Shown here: one piece after another, positions 1 to 8,759 of the stretch
Numbering within the stretch: the first letter of the stretch is position 1
Layout of the letters: each line of letters starts with the position of its first letter
Source of the DNA: Solibacillus daqui
Lineage (GTDB): Bacteria > Bacillota > Bacilli > Bacillales_A > Planococcaceae
Length of the DNA: 64,000 nt
Assembly: GCF_028747805.1 (NCBI RefSeq)
Contig: NZ_CP114887.1
Location: 1,543,501 to 1,607,500 of the forward strand
Reading direction: 5' to 3'
Program-made: the position numbers and the translations under genes
The notes under the pieces: generated by a model
The model's database searches: none
What the model was told of the DNA's origin: nothing
The model's input: only the letters and a program-made list of their open reading frames with translations

Positions 1-1
1 T

Positions 2-58
2 GAAATGTATAGTGAAACCTTAGAAGATATCTTTTTAAAATTGGTGGTGCAAAAATGA
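2..58 (+). CDS. ABC transporter ATP-binding protein, C-terminal end only
   Basis: An open frame enters from the left edge and stops at the TGA at 56-58. Its last residues read TLEDIFLKLVVQK, the kind of tail (LEDIFL) that closes many ABC-2 exporter ATPases. It overlaps the start of the permease gene by ATGA, the usual translational coupling of such pairs. Only 18 codons are present, so the assignment rests on the tail motif and the neighbour. Confidence 0.6.
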   Translation, partial: EMYSETLEDIFLKLVVQK

Positions 59-843
59 GCAAATGGATCGTGCTAATGAAAAAAGAATTTGTTCAAATGA
101 TTCGTGATTTTAGGATAGTTTGGTTACCAATCGCTTTTATGTTTTTAGGTGCAACGCAACCAGTAGTCAATTACTATTTACCATCAATTTTAAAGTCTAT
201 AGGAGGTAGTCAGGGAATTACAATTGACCCAAACATGGCTCAGTTAGAGGGAGGGGAAGTATTAGCCAGTACGTTAGCTTCACAATTTGATCAGCTAGGA
301 ATAATGATACTGGTTATCGCTATTATGGGAATTATTCAAACAGATAAAACTAACGGAATGCTTTCCTTCATTTTAACACGACCTGTTGCAGTACCTTCCT
401 ATATTGCTAGTAAAGTTGTTTCAAATTATATATTACTAGCTATTAGTGTTTCCGTTGGCTATTTTACTTCATATATATACGTGAATTATCTATTTACTTC
501 GGTACCACTTTCACAAGTCTTTGTTGGACTCATCTTCTACCTTGTGTGGCTTTTGTTTATTGTATCGTTTACAACGATGGTTAGTACCATTTTTAAAAGT
601 CAGGGTGTTATTGCGTTAATTTCAATTGGAACCCTTCTAGGTTGTAGATTAGTAATAGGTCTAAGTCCGATAGTTGATCATGTTAATCCCGCTGTTATGA
701 GTAAATACGCAATCGAATACCTAAGTAATGGGGTGATTCATTCGAACATAATAAGTAGTAGCCTATTTACGTTTGCCTGGCTATTAGTAATATTTATTAC
801 GATTTACTATTGGATTTTTAATAAAAAATTTACTACCGAGTAA
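55..843 (+). CDS. ABC-2 type transporter permease
   Basis: A 262-residue integral membrane protein. After a short cytoplasmic start (MSKWIVLMKKEFVQMIRD) it has about six hydrophobic segments: near residues 20-40, 80-100, 120-140, 155-180, 185-205 and 235-255. The first extracellular loop is large. The N-terminal 'KKEF..M.RD.R' pattern and topology are typical of ABC-2 export permeases. It overlaps the preceding ATPase frame by four bases, so the two probably form one exporter. The substrate cannot be read from the sequence. A strong terminator follows at 862-898, closing the operon. Confidence 0.8.
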   Translation: MSKWIVLMKKEFVQMIRDFRIVWLPIAFMFLGATQPVVNYYLPSILKSIGGSQGITIDPNMAQLEGGEVLASTLASQFDQLGIMILVIAIMGIIQTDKTNGMLSFILTRPVAVPSYIASKVVSNYILLAISVSVGYFTSYIYVNYLFTSVPLSQVFVGLIFYLVWLLFIVSFTTMVSTIFKSQGVIALISIGTLLGCRLVIGLSPIVDHVNPAVMSKYAIEYLSNGVIHSNIISSSLFTFAWLLVIFITIYYWIFNKKFTTE

Positions 844-861
844 TGAATTTCGCATAAGGAA

Positions 862-898
862 AGCAGCATGGCTACGTTTGGCTATGCTGCTTTTTTTT
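862..898 (+). terminator. Rho-independent terminator of the ABC operon
   Basis: Stem AGCAGCAT / ATGCTGCT extended by further pairs, followed by eight T residues, about 20 bases after the permease stop. Confidence 0.85.
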
Positions 899-977
899 AA
901 TTTTATACCATGTTACGGAACGATTTAAATAATAGTAAAGCATATAAAAACCACTTAATTTTGATTTAATTATAACT

Positions 978-1997
978 TTATAATCCTTGTTTCCAGTAAA
1001 AATAATTCCCATGACCATCTGTTTGGTGCAGCGTTTTCTTTGAGAATGTTTGACCTTGATTAATGAAATCTACATGTAAATCCCCATCAAATATATTGTT
1101 ATAAATATGATAAATGCTGTGCTGGTTACTTAATTGTTGTAGTAATTCCAGTAAATCATGTTTGAGTTGTGATGGAAACTGATTCGCTACATGTGTGTGA
1201 AAAATGACAATTTGAGTTGCTTTGTACGCTTCATTTGCCAATAGTTTAGGAAGTAGCGCGGTGAAATCTCCTGTCAATAACTGCTTTTCACATTGTTCAT
1301 GTATTGGTCGAGCACGTTCTAGATTCAATTTACGCTCGATAATCTCTGGCCATATTAAACTTTGTAGCCATAGATATTGCTCCTCATCATTTACGTCAAT
1401 AATATTTAAATCGATGCCAATCCGGTTGTGGATGATTGGCTTCTGCGTGATTACTATCGGGTCTCCCAAATTTTTTGCATATAGGGTTAATGGACTCGTT
1501 TCATCGCCGAACGTAATTGTTTCATTTTGTTGAATGTTGTAGTGATAGCGATCTACATTTAATAACAAACCGGCACTTGTACCAATTTCGATGATTGTTA
1601 ACGGCTTTTCCACTTCAGCTGCAATTTCAGACAATAGGGGATATAAATAGCTTGCTCGCTGGACTTCATTTGTTTGAACGAGTTTCGTTTGAAAAAGTTG
1701 AATAAGTTCATGCTGATATTCCTTGCAAAAGGCAATTAGTAATTGAAAGCTTTGTTCTAAGTTAGCGTCCTTTGGATTATCAAATACCTGTTTCAACGCT
1801 GTTTCATTTTGAACCGCCAAGTATTGAACCGCCGCAAAAAATAAATTAGGCTTTGGCTGTGTGTGTGGAATATGCATGATTACATTTAATAATGGCTCAT
1901 GTGTAATGATACGCCTGCACCAATATTCATAGAGAGGGCTTTTACCTTTCGCTTCATTATTTGCAAAGCGTAGAAATGTTGCTTTTAACTTTTCCAT
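978..1997 (-). CDS. DUF2332 family protein
   Basis: About 339 residues. The order of motifs fits the DUF2332 family: an early LYEYWCRRI stretch, then a central TIIEIGTSAGLLLNVDRY segment resembling a methyltransferase motif I (acidic residue, glycine-rich turn). The biochemical role is not established; a SAM-binding fold is inferred from the motif. An earlier ATG in frame at 2015 has no ribosome site, while the ATG at 1997 follows GGGGTG, so I prefer 1997. The gene is divergent from the LysR regulator at 2111, a common arrangement when the regulator controls its neighbour. Confidence 0.75.
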   Translation of the reverse strand: MEKLKATFLRFANNEAKGKSPLYEYWCRRIITHEPLLNVIMHIPHTQPKPNLFFAAVQYLAVQNETALKQVFDNPKDANLEQSFQLLIAFCKEYQHELIQLFQTKLVQTNEVQRASYLYPLLSEIAAEVEKPLTIIEIGTSAGLLLNVDRYHYNIQQNETITFGDETSPLTLYAKNLGDPIVITQKPIIHNRIGIDLNIIDVNDEEQYLWLQSLIWPEIIERKLNLERARPIHEQCEKQLLTGDFTALLPKLLANEAYKATQIVIFHTHVANQFPSQLKHDLLELLQQLSNQHSIYHIYNNIFDGDLHVDFINQGQTFSKKTLHQTDGHGNYFYWKQGL

Positions 1998-2110
1998 ATT
2001 TACACCCCATTTCATTGATGCTGTTATTGTATAATGGTTGATGAATTAAAGAAATTAATGAAATTTAATAAATATGATTATTAATATTAATCAAAAGGGG
2101 TGGGGAAGAT

Positions 2111-2995
2111 ATGGATTTAAAATGGCTAAAAACGTTTGTAACTGTATATGAGGAAGGAAGTTTTCGTGCTGCGGCAGAAAAGTTATTTATTTCACAGCCA
2201 AGTATTACGGTACATATCAAAGCATTAGAAGAGGAGTTACAGGTAGCTTTATTTCAGCGTGAACATACAAAAATAAGACTTACTACGGTTGGTGAACAGT
2301 ATTATCCGATTGCCAAAAAATTATTAGCGCATGTAGAGGAGAGTAAAAATGAAATTCGAAGTGTGTCGGGCAATCAGAAAACGCGTCTTGTCATCGCACT
2401 ATCTGCAGCGTTAATTTCAACCGATCTGTTAAAAGTTATTCATAACTTCATTGCATCACATTCAAAATATGAGGTAGAAATGATTATGGAGGATGGGAAT
2501 CATTTAGAAGGAATATTAAGGAACCGTCAAGCTGATGTCGTCATTAGCTTACAAAAAACAAAATCAAAAGACCTGCATTCGGAGCGATTGATTCGTTCAC
2601 CGATGAAGCTTGTTTACTCATCAAAGATACAATTAGAAGGCAAACATCATGATCAGCAATTAAAGTGGCTATTAGAAAATTATCCACTCTATATTGGGTA
2701 TTTGGATGAACATACGCCGATTATAGAAAGTTTAGAAAGAGAGTATAACGTTAGGCATTATAACAAGGTGCTGGATAGTATTTTTGCAATTAAGCTAATG
2801 AACGAAGGACTAGGAATAGGGCTATTACCTGATTTTCAAATAAAAACAGAGTTAACAGAGGGTAAGCTAAAGGTGCTTGATATTGGTGCGATTGCATCCA
2901 TTTATCCGATTGATATTTATATGAGCCATTTGCGGAATAACGTGAATTTGAATCCTTTTTTAAGTTATGTAAGAAAACATTTTGAATACTCTTGA
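2111..2995 (+). CDS. LysR family transcriptional regulator
   Basis: A 294-residue protein with an N-terminal winged helix-turn-helix at residues 1-60 (FRAAAEKLFISQPSITVHIK, then LE.EL...LF.R) and a C-terminal periplasmic-binding-protein-like effector domain from about residue 90. Start ATG follows a GGGGTGGGGA ribosome site. The 110-base divergent intergenic region to the DUF2332 gene contains an AT-rich dyad (ATTAATATTAAT around 2080-2092) that could be its operator. The natural target is inferred to be the divergent gene and/or itself. The inducer is unknown. Confidence 0.9.
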   Translation: MDLKWLKTFVTVYEEGSFRAAAEKLFISQPSITVHIKALEEELQVALFQREHTKIRLTTVGEQYYPIAKKLLAHVEESKNEIRSVSGNQKTRLVIALSAALISTDLLKVIHNFIASHSKYEVEMIMEDGNHLEGILRNRQADVVISLQKTKSKDLHSERLIRSPMKLVYSSKIQLEGKHHDQQLKWLLENYPLYIGYLDEHTPIIESLEREYNVRHYNKVLDSIFAIKLMNEGLGIGLLPDFQIKTELTEGKLKVLDIGAIASIYPIDIYMSHLRNNVNLNPFLSYVRKHFEYS

Positions 2996-3099
2996 TGCAA
3001 TATAGAAACATGTAATAATAAAAAATTGTATCGACATTTTATGTAATTATATGTAAATTATGTTAAAGTGTAACTATATTATTGAAAGGTGTGATTTAA

Positions 3100-3159
3100 A
3101 TGAAAAATACTTTTACTTTGAGTCAGAAAACTTATATAACAGGAGTTTATTGCGAGTAA
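3100..3159 (+). CDS. Putative 19-residue leader peptide of the downstream methyltransferase
   Basis: ATG at 3100 follows GAAAGGTGTGA and reads MKNTFTLSQKTYITGVYCE then TAA. It ends 61 bases before the methyltransferase start and overlaps sequences able to pair with the downstream inverted repeat (see 3183-3220). The layout resembles erm/cat-type leader peptides, where ribosome stalling frees the RBS of the next gene. The peptide itself is not one I recognise. This is inference from architecture. Confidence 0.45.
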   Translation: MKNTFTLSQKTYITGVYCE

Positions 3160-3182
3160 TTCATTAAATCGAAGAATTTTTT

Positions 3183-3220
3183 GAATGCTCGTAAACTAGA
3201 AAAGTATTGGGGGAGCATTC
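3183..3220 (+). promoter_or_regulatory. Inverted repeat sequestering the methyltransferase RBS (putative translational attenuator)
   Basis: GAATGCTC at 3183-3190 is a perfect complement of GAGCATTC at 3213-3220. The right arm abuts the start codon at 3221 and covers the end of the GGGGGAG ribosome site. The left arm can alternatively pair with CGAG..ATTC at 3153-3162, inside and just after the leader ORF. These are the mutually exclusive segments of a classical translation attenuator. Confidence 0.5.
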
Positions 3221-3835
3221 ATGTTAAGTAATCAAGGGTTTAATTTATGGGCTAATGAATATGATAAAACGGTTCAGTTAAGTGAGGAAAATAATCTATA
3301 TCCTTTTGCAGGTTATAAGGAAATATTAAATGTGATTTTTAATGAAGTGATGCAGAAAAAGAATTCTGAAATTTTAGATATCGGTTTTGGGACAGGTGTA
3401 TTAACAAGCAAATTATATGCAAATGGACACCAAATTGATGGTGTGGACTTTTCATCGAAAATGATTGCCATTGCAAAATCTAGTATGCCCGATGCCAATT
3501 TAATGGAATGGGATATATCAATGGGCCTACCGCCAGAGATACTTGGTAAAAAATACGATTCCATCATTAGCACATATACTTTACACCACTTAACAGACAA
3601 AGAGAAAATTGAGTTCATAGCCAATTTAAGACCTTTGCTTAAGGAAGATGGCAAAATTTTTATCGGTGACATTGCTTTTGAAACACGAGAAAAACATAAT
3701 CAATGTCGTCAAGAAAGTATTAATTATTGGGATGACGATGAATTTTATTTTGTATATGAAGAAATTAGTTCTTTATTGGAGAATGAGTGTGACTTTTATC
3801 CAATTTCTCATTGCGGTGGGGTATTTATTTTTTAA
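3221..3835 (+). CDS. Class I SAM-dependent methyltransferase
   Basis: A 204-residue protein with SAM motif I at ILDIGFGTGVLTSKL (about residues 48-62), motif II acidic residue in IDGVDFSSKMI and a post-motif YDSIISTYTLHHLT segment. The family is the UbiE/YrrT-like small-molecule methyltransferase group, not the Erm or Cfr rRNA methylases. The substrate is unknown. The ribosome site GGGGGAG lies inside an inverted repeat preceded by a short leader ORF, suggesting translational control. A perfect 9-bp hairpin terminator follows at 3854. Confidence 0.8.
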   Translation: MLSNQGFNLWANEYDKTVQLSEENNLYPFAGYKEILNVIFNEVMQKKNSEILDIGFGTGVLTSKLYANGHQIDGVDFSSKMIAIAKSSMPDANLMEWDISMGLPPEILGKKYDSIISTYTLHHLTDKEKIEFIANLRPLLKEDGKIFIGDIAFETREKHNQCRQESINYWDDDEFYFVYEEISSLLENECDFYPISHCGGVFIF

Positions 3836-3853
3836 ATGTAATACGTAATTTTT

Positions 3854-3892
3854 GGGAGTAGCAAGATAACCTTAGCTACTCCCTTATTTTTA
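3854..3892 (+). terminator. Rho-independent terminator after the methyltransferase
   Basis: GGGAGTAGC and GCTACTCCC form a perfect 9-bp stem around a 12-base loop, followed by TTATTTTT. The next 150 bases up to the ankyrin gene contain no feature I recognise. Confidence 0.85.
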
Positions 3893-4081
3893 ACGATAAT
3901 TCAGTAATCAAGCGTATTTCCGGAATAAGGTTTGAGGCCTTTATTGCGCATTAAGGCGGTTTCTCCAACAAGGATTGGGCTCCGATGCCATTTAAGAAAT
4001 ACCGATTTGTGTAAAGGAAGGAAAAATTAATAGGGAAGTAGAAACGGAGTAAAGACAAAATTAATAATGGAGGATAAAATT

Positions 4082-4597
4082 ATGAATTCAAATGTGAAAG
4101 ATATCTTTCAATTTATCGAATCAAATGAGGTGGATGCATTAAACAAAGCGCTTATTTCTAACCCATCCTTAGCAAATAAAGAAAATGAGCAAGGATTAAC
4201 TCCTTTAGGATTTGCTGCGCATTATGGAAATAAAGATATTGTACAGCTCCTATTAAATAATAGTGCTAATGTTAATGCTGTTTCCCATTCTAAGATAGAA
4301 TTTATCCCGTCAAATACAGCTCTGCATGCAGCAATTGCAGGAGCGCGGAATTTAGAGGTCATTGAATTACTTTTAAATAATCAAGCAAACCCAGCTATTT
4401 TTGATAGCAATGGTCATACAGCCTTACATACTGCTGTGTTTCATGATGATAACATTGAACTGATTAACCTTCTTATTAAACATGGGGCTTCTGTTCAAGC
4501 CATGGTTGAAGGTGGAAAAACGGCATTAGAATTAGCAATCGAACTAGGGAACAATCAAGTAGCTGAAAAATTGCACCACGTTATAGAAACAGCCTAA
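4082..4597 (+). CDS. Ankyrin repeat protein
   Basis: About 171 residues made almost wholly of ankyrin repeats. Repeat signatures are G.TPLGFAAHYGNKDIVQLLL (about 45-65), NTALHAAIAGARNLEVIELLLNN (about 82-105) and GHTALHTAVFHDDNIELINLLIKHGA (about 114-140). The last repeat is GKTALELAIELGNNQVAEKL. A cytoplasmic protein-binding scaffold is expected; no enzymatic domain is present. An ATG at 4067 overlaps the GGAGG ribosome site, so the ATG at 4082, eight bases after it, is the likelier start. Confidence 0.85.
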   Translation: MNSNVKDIFQFIESNEVDALNKALISNPSLANKENEQGLTPLGFAAHYGNKDIVQLLLNNSANVNAVSHSKIEFIPSNTALHAAIAGARNLEVIELLLNNQANPAIFDSNGHTALHTAVFHDDNIELINLLIKHGASVQAMVEGGKTALELAIELGNNQVAEKLHHVIETA

Positions 4598-4653
4598 TAT
4601 CTTTATGAAAATTTATTATGAAATACAAAGTCCTGTAGCGAGGAGGGATTCAT

Positions 4654-5169
4654 TTGAAAGTCCGGCTGTCGGAGTATGATGAAAATTGGGGTCGAATGTT
4701 CGAAGATGAGGCTCGATTTTTAAGAGAACTATTTGGTGATGAAATCATCAAATTTGAACATTTTGGCAGTACCTCTGTACCAGGCATGAAGGCAAAACCT
4801 GTTATTGACATGATGTGCCTCGTTAAAGATATCAAGAAAATTGACGCCTTCAATGATCAGATGAGATTGCTTGGATATGATGTTGCCGGTGAATGGGGAA
4901 TACAAGGCAGACGACTATTTCGAAAAGGTGAGGAAACTAGAACCCATCATATACATGTTTATCAGTACGATAACCTTCAAATTAAACGACATCTGGTGTT
5001 ACGAAATTATTTAAGAACTCATCCCGAAGAGGTTGAACGATATAGTTGTTTGAAAGAAGAATTGGCTCAACGCTATGATGATACTGCTTACTACAGCAAA
5101 GCGAAAAACCCTTTCGTAAATGAATTGGAACAACGGGCATTAAATTGGTTTGAACACCAAGGAACTTAG
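4654..5169 (+). CDS. GrpB family protein (UPF0157)
   Basis: A 171-residue protein with the hallmark HFGSTSVPGMKAKPVIDMM stretch at about residues 31-50. This is the GSTxVPGxxaKpviD motif of GrpB proteins, which belong to the nucleotidyltransferase fold. Other family blocks are HIHV and FRDYLRTHPE-like FRNYLRTHPEE... (here LRNYLRTHPEEVERY). The start codon is TTG, chosen because GAGGAGGG precedes it by seven bases. The cellular role of GrpB proteins is not well defined. Confidence 0.88.
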   Translation: MKVRLSEYDENWGRMFEDEARFLRELFGDEIIKFEHFGSTSVPGMKAKPVIDMMCLVKDIKKIDAFNDQMRLLGYDVAGEWGIQGRRLFRKGEETRTHHIHVYQYDNLQIKRHLVLRNYLRTHPEEVERYSCLKEELAQRYDDTAYYSKAKNPFVNELEQRALNWFEHQGT

Positions 5170-5515
5170 AAATTATATTTGCCAATTTATCAGATTGTTG
5201 AGCAAATATTTATTTGTTAGCCTTATGCAAGGTGAACCGTACTAGAAGTAAGTGAGGTTTTTAATGTGATTGTCGCTTTTAAATGAACAATTAAACCGAG
5301 CGTTTGAGCAATGTGATAAAGAAATATTGAATTAGACAGAAGCGTTATAGAATAGTAGTCATGAAAAATTAAAGAAACCAACTCAAATGAATATGTACAC
5401 GCTTTACATGGGTTTGGGAATTTGAAAGCAGTGCTAAATAAATATGATTCGGCTCAAAATGGAATATGTACAGTGTTATTATTTCAGGTAATAAATTATT
5501 TTTGGGAGGTACGCT
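5170..5515 (+). other. Intergenic stretch, possibly a decayed gene
   Basis: No intact gene. Short open pieces in different frames look coding, for example LNEQLNRAFEQCDKEIL near 5280-5330 and EYVHALHGFGNLKAVLNKYD near 5390-5450, but stops interrupt each. A frameshifted remnant is plausible; I cannot name the family. The McrB ribosome site GGGAGGT lies at its right end. Confidence 0.3.
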
Positions 5516-7621
5516 ATGAATGATGTTGTGAATACTCAAAAAGAAAAATATAAAACTTGGGTTACGGAAAACTTAGGCGAAAAAACAGGTATGTGGTACA
5601 CGCCATATCTTGAAAAACTTGGACACCTGTTAGAAAAGTTTGGATTAGGTAACGGTTATAAGGAAAATTTCTTTGATTATCAATCCTATTCGGAGTATAA
5701 AAATATCTATCAACAAATGACAGAGCAAAGTGATGGGGATATTGAGCGACTAGTAACTGGTACAAGTACACCTCGATATCCAGAAAAGTTTGCTAGGACA
5801 AGAATTCAATTTAGAAAAAAATATGCGGAAGATGAATATAATCGCGGCGTAAGAAGTAAGCCTGATAATATAGGTGGGATACCTGACTGGGGCGTTTTAA
5901 TGCGATCATATTTAATTTTTTTATATTATGATGAAAATCCTACTTTAACTTATCCTAAAAAAGAGAAGAAAATTGCGAATCAAGGAGATGAAATTGATAA
6001 CAGCGTTAATTATTGGTTAATTTCGCCAGGTGAGTATTCAAGATTATGGAATCAGTTTCATACAGAAAATATGATTGCACTTGGTTGGGACTATTTAGGG
6101 GATATAAAAAACTATGATTCAAAGGAAGCTGTTGAACGAAAAATAGCGGAGCAAAGAGCGGACGGGGTGCGCCCTGTCAATGATACAAAGGCTGTGTGGG
6201 ATTTCTATCGTGGAATTCAAACAGGCGACGTTGTATATGTGAAAGAAGGGATTAAGAAAATTCTCGCACGTGGAGTTGTTACGGGAGATTACTACTTTGA
6301 TAAGGATGCATCAGAGTATAAACATAGAAGGAAAGTAGATTGGCTTCAAGTTGGAAAGTGGGAACTACACCAGACTTTTGCTCAAAAAACGTTAACATGT
6401 CTAAATTCTTATCCAAATTTTATTCAAGAAATTGATCAAGTATTGAATGAAGATTTTATTGATCCAAAAATTGCTGAAGTAAATGAGTTTCGAAATTGGT
6501 TATCCAATCAAGTTACAGATACAGGAATTACCTTAAATGATAAAACAGTTACGCAAAAAGTAAGTGCGTTAAAGGATATAGAGCACCATTTTGATGCTTC
6601 AATTTTTGGTGAAACAGATATAGAGCAACTTAAACGGTTGAAAGATATCGTTGTATCAGATGAATCCTACAAAAAATATAAAGGCGTATCGGGAAGTTCC
6701 ATTGACTACTACATTCGTTTTATTGAATCTAAGCCTACGGTACTAGAAAATGAATCGTTTACAATGGATGATTTTCTTTCGGATGTTTTTATCGAGAAGG
6801 AGGAGCTTGTAAGGCTAATTTCGCTACTTGAAAATAAGAAGAATCTTATTTTGAAAGGTGCACCGGGAGTAGGGAAAACGTTTATTTCCAAACGTTTAGC
6901 GTATGTAATGATGGAAGAAAAAGATGAAACGCGTATCCAGATGGTTCAGTTCCACCAAAGCTATAGTTATGAAGACTTCATTGAAGGGTTCCGTCCGAAA
7001 GCTGAAGGAGATGGGTTTGAGCTGAAACAAGGTCCGTTTGTGAAGTTTGCTAGAAAAGCAGCACGAGATCCTGAACGAGACTACTTCTTTATTATTGATG
7101 AAATTAATCGTGGAAATATGAGTAAAATATTTGGGGAATTAATGATGCTTATCGAAGCGGATAAGCGAGGCGAGCAAATCAATCTCCTTTATTCTAATGA
7201 TAAGTTTTCTGTGCCAACGAATTTATACATCATTGGAATGATGAATACGGCAGATAGAAGCTTAGCTTTATTAGACTACGCACTAAGAAGAAGATTCTCG
7301 TTTTTTGAAATTAAACCAGCGTTCCAAAATGAGACATTTAAGTCGTATGTAAATGAATTAAATAATCCAGAAGATTTAAAGCGTATCATTGATGAAATTA
7401 AAAGCTTAAATAATCAAATTGTTGAAGAGCTAGGAACAGGCTTTCAAATTGGGCATAGCTATTTTGTAGGTGATGCTTATAAAGTAGATACTGCAAATCG
7501 TGTAGAGGAAGTAATCGAATATGAAATTATTCCACAACTTGTAGAGTATTGGTTTGATGATGAGCAGAAGGCAAACGATTGGGCTGAACGACTAAGAGGT
7601 TGTTACGATGGAGAGAAATAA
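5516..7621 (+). CDS. mcrB: McrB-type AAA+ GTPase subunit of a type IV restriction system, with EVE-like domain
   Basis: A 701-residue protein. Residues 1-150 are an unassigned alpha-rich region. Residues about 165-290 (from YWLISPGEYSRLW to DWLQVGKWEL) look like an EVE/PUA-type modified-base reader. The C-terminal half is an McrB AAA+ domain with Walker A GAPGVGKT at 448-455, Walker B FFIIDEINRG near 522-531 and the family block IGMMNTADRSLALLDYALRRR. McrB uses GTP to drive translocation and activates the McrC nuclease on modified DNA. It overlaps mcrC by 14 bases. The pair is a self-contained defence module against foreign modified DNA; the recognised modification cannot be read from sequence. 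Confidence 0.9.
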   Translation: MNDVVNTQKEKYKTWVTENLGEKTGMWYTPYLEKLGHLLEKFGLGNGYKENFFDYQSYSEYKNIYQQMTEQSDGDIERLVTGTSTPRYPEKFARTRIQFRKKYAEDEYNRGVRSKPDNIGGIPDWGVLMRSYLIFLYYDENPTLTYPKKEKKIANQGDEIDNSVNYWLISPGEYSRLWNQFHTENMIALGWDYLGDIKNYDSKEAVERKIAEQRADGVRPVNDTKAVWDFYRGIQTGDVVYVKEGIKKILARGVVTGDYYFDKDASEYKHRRKVDWLQVGKWELHQTFAQKTLTCLNSYPNFIQEIDQVLNEDFIDPKIAEVNEFRNWLSNQVTDTGITLNDKTVTQKVSALKDIEHHFDASIFGETDIEQLKRLKDIVVSDESYKKYKGVSGSSIDYYIRFIESKPTVLENESFTMDDFLSDVFIEKEELVRLISLLENKKNLILKGAPGVGKTFISKRLAYVMMEEKDETRIQMVQFHQSYSYEDFIEGFRPKAEGDGFELKQGPFVKFARKAARDPERDYFFIIDEINRGNMSKIFGELMMLIEADKRGEQINLLYSNDKFSVPTNLYIIGMMNTADRSLALLDYALRRRFSFFEIKPAFQNETFKSYVNELNNPEDLKRIIDEIKSLNNQIVEELGTGFQIGHSYFVGDAYKVDTANRVEEVIEYEIIPQLVEYWFDDEQKANDWAERLRGCYDGEK

Positions 7622-8654
7622 TAACATTCCAATTCGTAATATATACTATATGATTTCCTATGCATATCAAACGTTAAATCTTTCCGAGTATAAAAAAATT
7701 GGAACAGAAGAGTTTGAGAACGTCAAAGAGCTTTACGCAGAAATTTTAACGATTGGTATACCTGTTTTGATTCGCGGAGGATTAAGTAAAGATTACATAA
7801 GTGTTGAAGAGACTTCTAATGTTATTAAGGGAAAAATAGATATCAATTCTACGATAAAGAAAAATGCATTGGTAAATAAGAAAGTTGCTGTGATTTATGA
7901 TGAGTTCTCTGAAAATATATTGTTGAATCAAATTATTAAAGCTACACTCGTTTACCTATCGCGCTCAAATAAAATAAGTCAAAAGTTCCGTAGATTTTTT
8001 TATGGTTTGCTACCTTATTTTACAGAGGTATCAGATGTAGAGCTAGATTTGAAGCTATGGAAAAACGTTAGATATAATCGCCAAAACATTCGCTATCAAT
8101 TTATTGTAGACGTATGTAGATATCTTTATGAGCAGTTATTATTTGATGAAAGCTCTACATCTCAAATGATGAAAGAGGTTCAAGAAGAAAAAAGATTATC
8201 GTCTTTATATGAAAAGTTCATCTATGAATTTTTCAAACGTGAAACGGATTATAATGTATCCCATCCTCAAATTCAGTGGAGTGTTGATAATGAATTCAAA
8301 GATGCATTACCTATTATGCAAACAGACCTTGTACTTCAAAAAGATAAAAAAACATTGATTGTGGATGCGAAATTTTATTCTGAAAATATGGTAGCAAGAT
8401 TTGAAGGTGGAGCTACAAAACAAAAATCCGGTAATCTTTATCAGATATTTACATATATAAATAATTGGAAAAAAGATCTGGATGAAACAGTTGCAGGTAT
8501 GTTACTTTATGCGAAAACAACCGCATTAAATCAACCTAACCATATTTATCACATTAAAGGTAATCAAATTTTTGTTGTATCTCTTGATTTACAACAAGAT
8601 TTTAGCGGCATAAAGGAAAACTTATTAGCATATGCCAATCAGTTTTTTTCATAG
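7608..8654 (+). CDS. mcrC: McrC-type nuclease subunit of a type IV restriction system
   Basis: A 348-residue protein opening with the typical IPIRNIYYMISYAYQTLNL stretch of McrC proteins. The C-terminal nuclease has the PD-(D/E)xK core: TDLVLQ (about residues 236-242), then LIVDAKFY at about 249-256. McrC docks on the McrB hexamer, stimulates its GTPase and cuts DNA. The 14-base overlap with mcrB implies coupled translation. No specificity or methylase subunit is near, consistent with type IV rather than type I or III. A weak hairpin (about 8687-8716) may terminate the operon. Confidence 0.9.
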   Translation: MERNNNIPIRNIYYMISYAYQTLNLSEYKKIGTEEFENVKELYAEILTIGIPVLIRGGLSKDYISVEETSNVIKGKIDINSTIKKNALVNKKVAVIYDEFSENILLNQIIKATLVYLSRSNKISQKFRRFFYGLLPYFTEVSDVELDLKLWKNVRYNRQNIRYQFIVDVCRYLYEQLLFDESSTSQMMKEVQEEKRLSSLYEKFIYEFFKRETDYNVSHPQIQWSVDNEFKDALPIMQTDLVLQKDKKTLIVDAKFYSENMVARFEGGATKQKSGNLYQIFTYINNWKKDLDETVAGMLLYAKTTALNQPNHIYHIKGNQIFVVSLDLQQDFSGIKENLLAYANQFFS

Positions 8655-8759
8655 TTTTATAAATTCGCTTTATCTATATACGAAATATCCCTCGATTCAT
8701 CATTTGGGGGATGTTTTCTATCGTTTTTCGGTAAGCTAGAAAATAGGGGGTTATAGGAT

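Noticed and set aside
3895..4066. Possible remnant before the ankyrin gene
   Set aside because: Only scattered codon-like stretches in shifting frames; no family recognisable.
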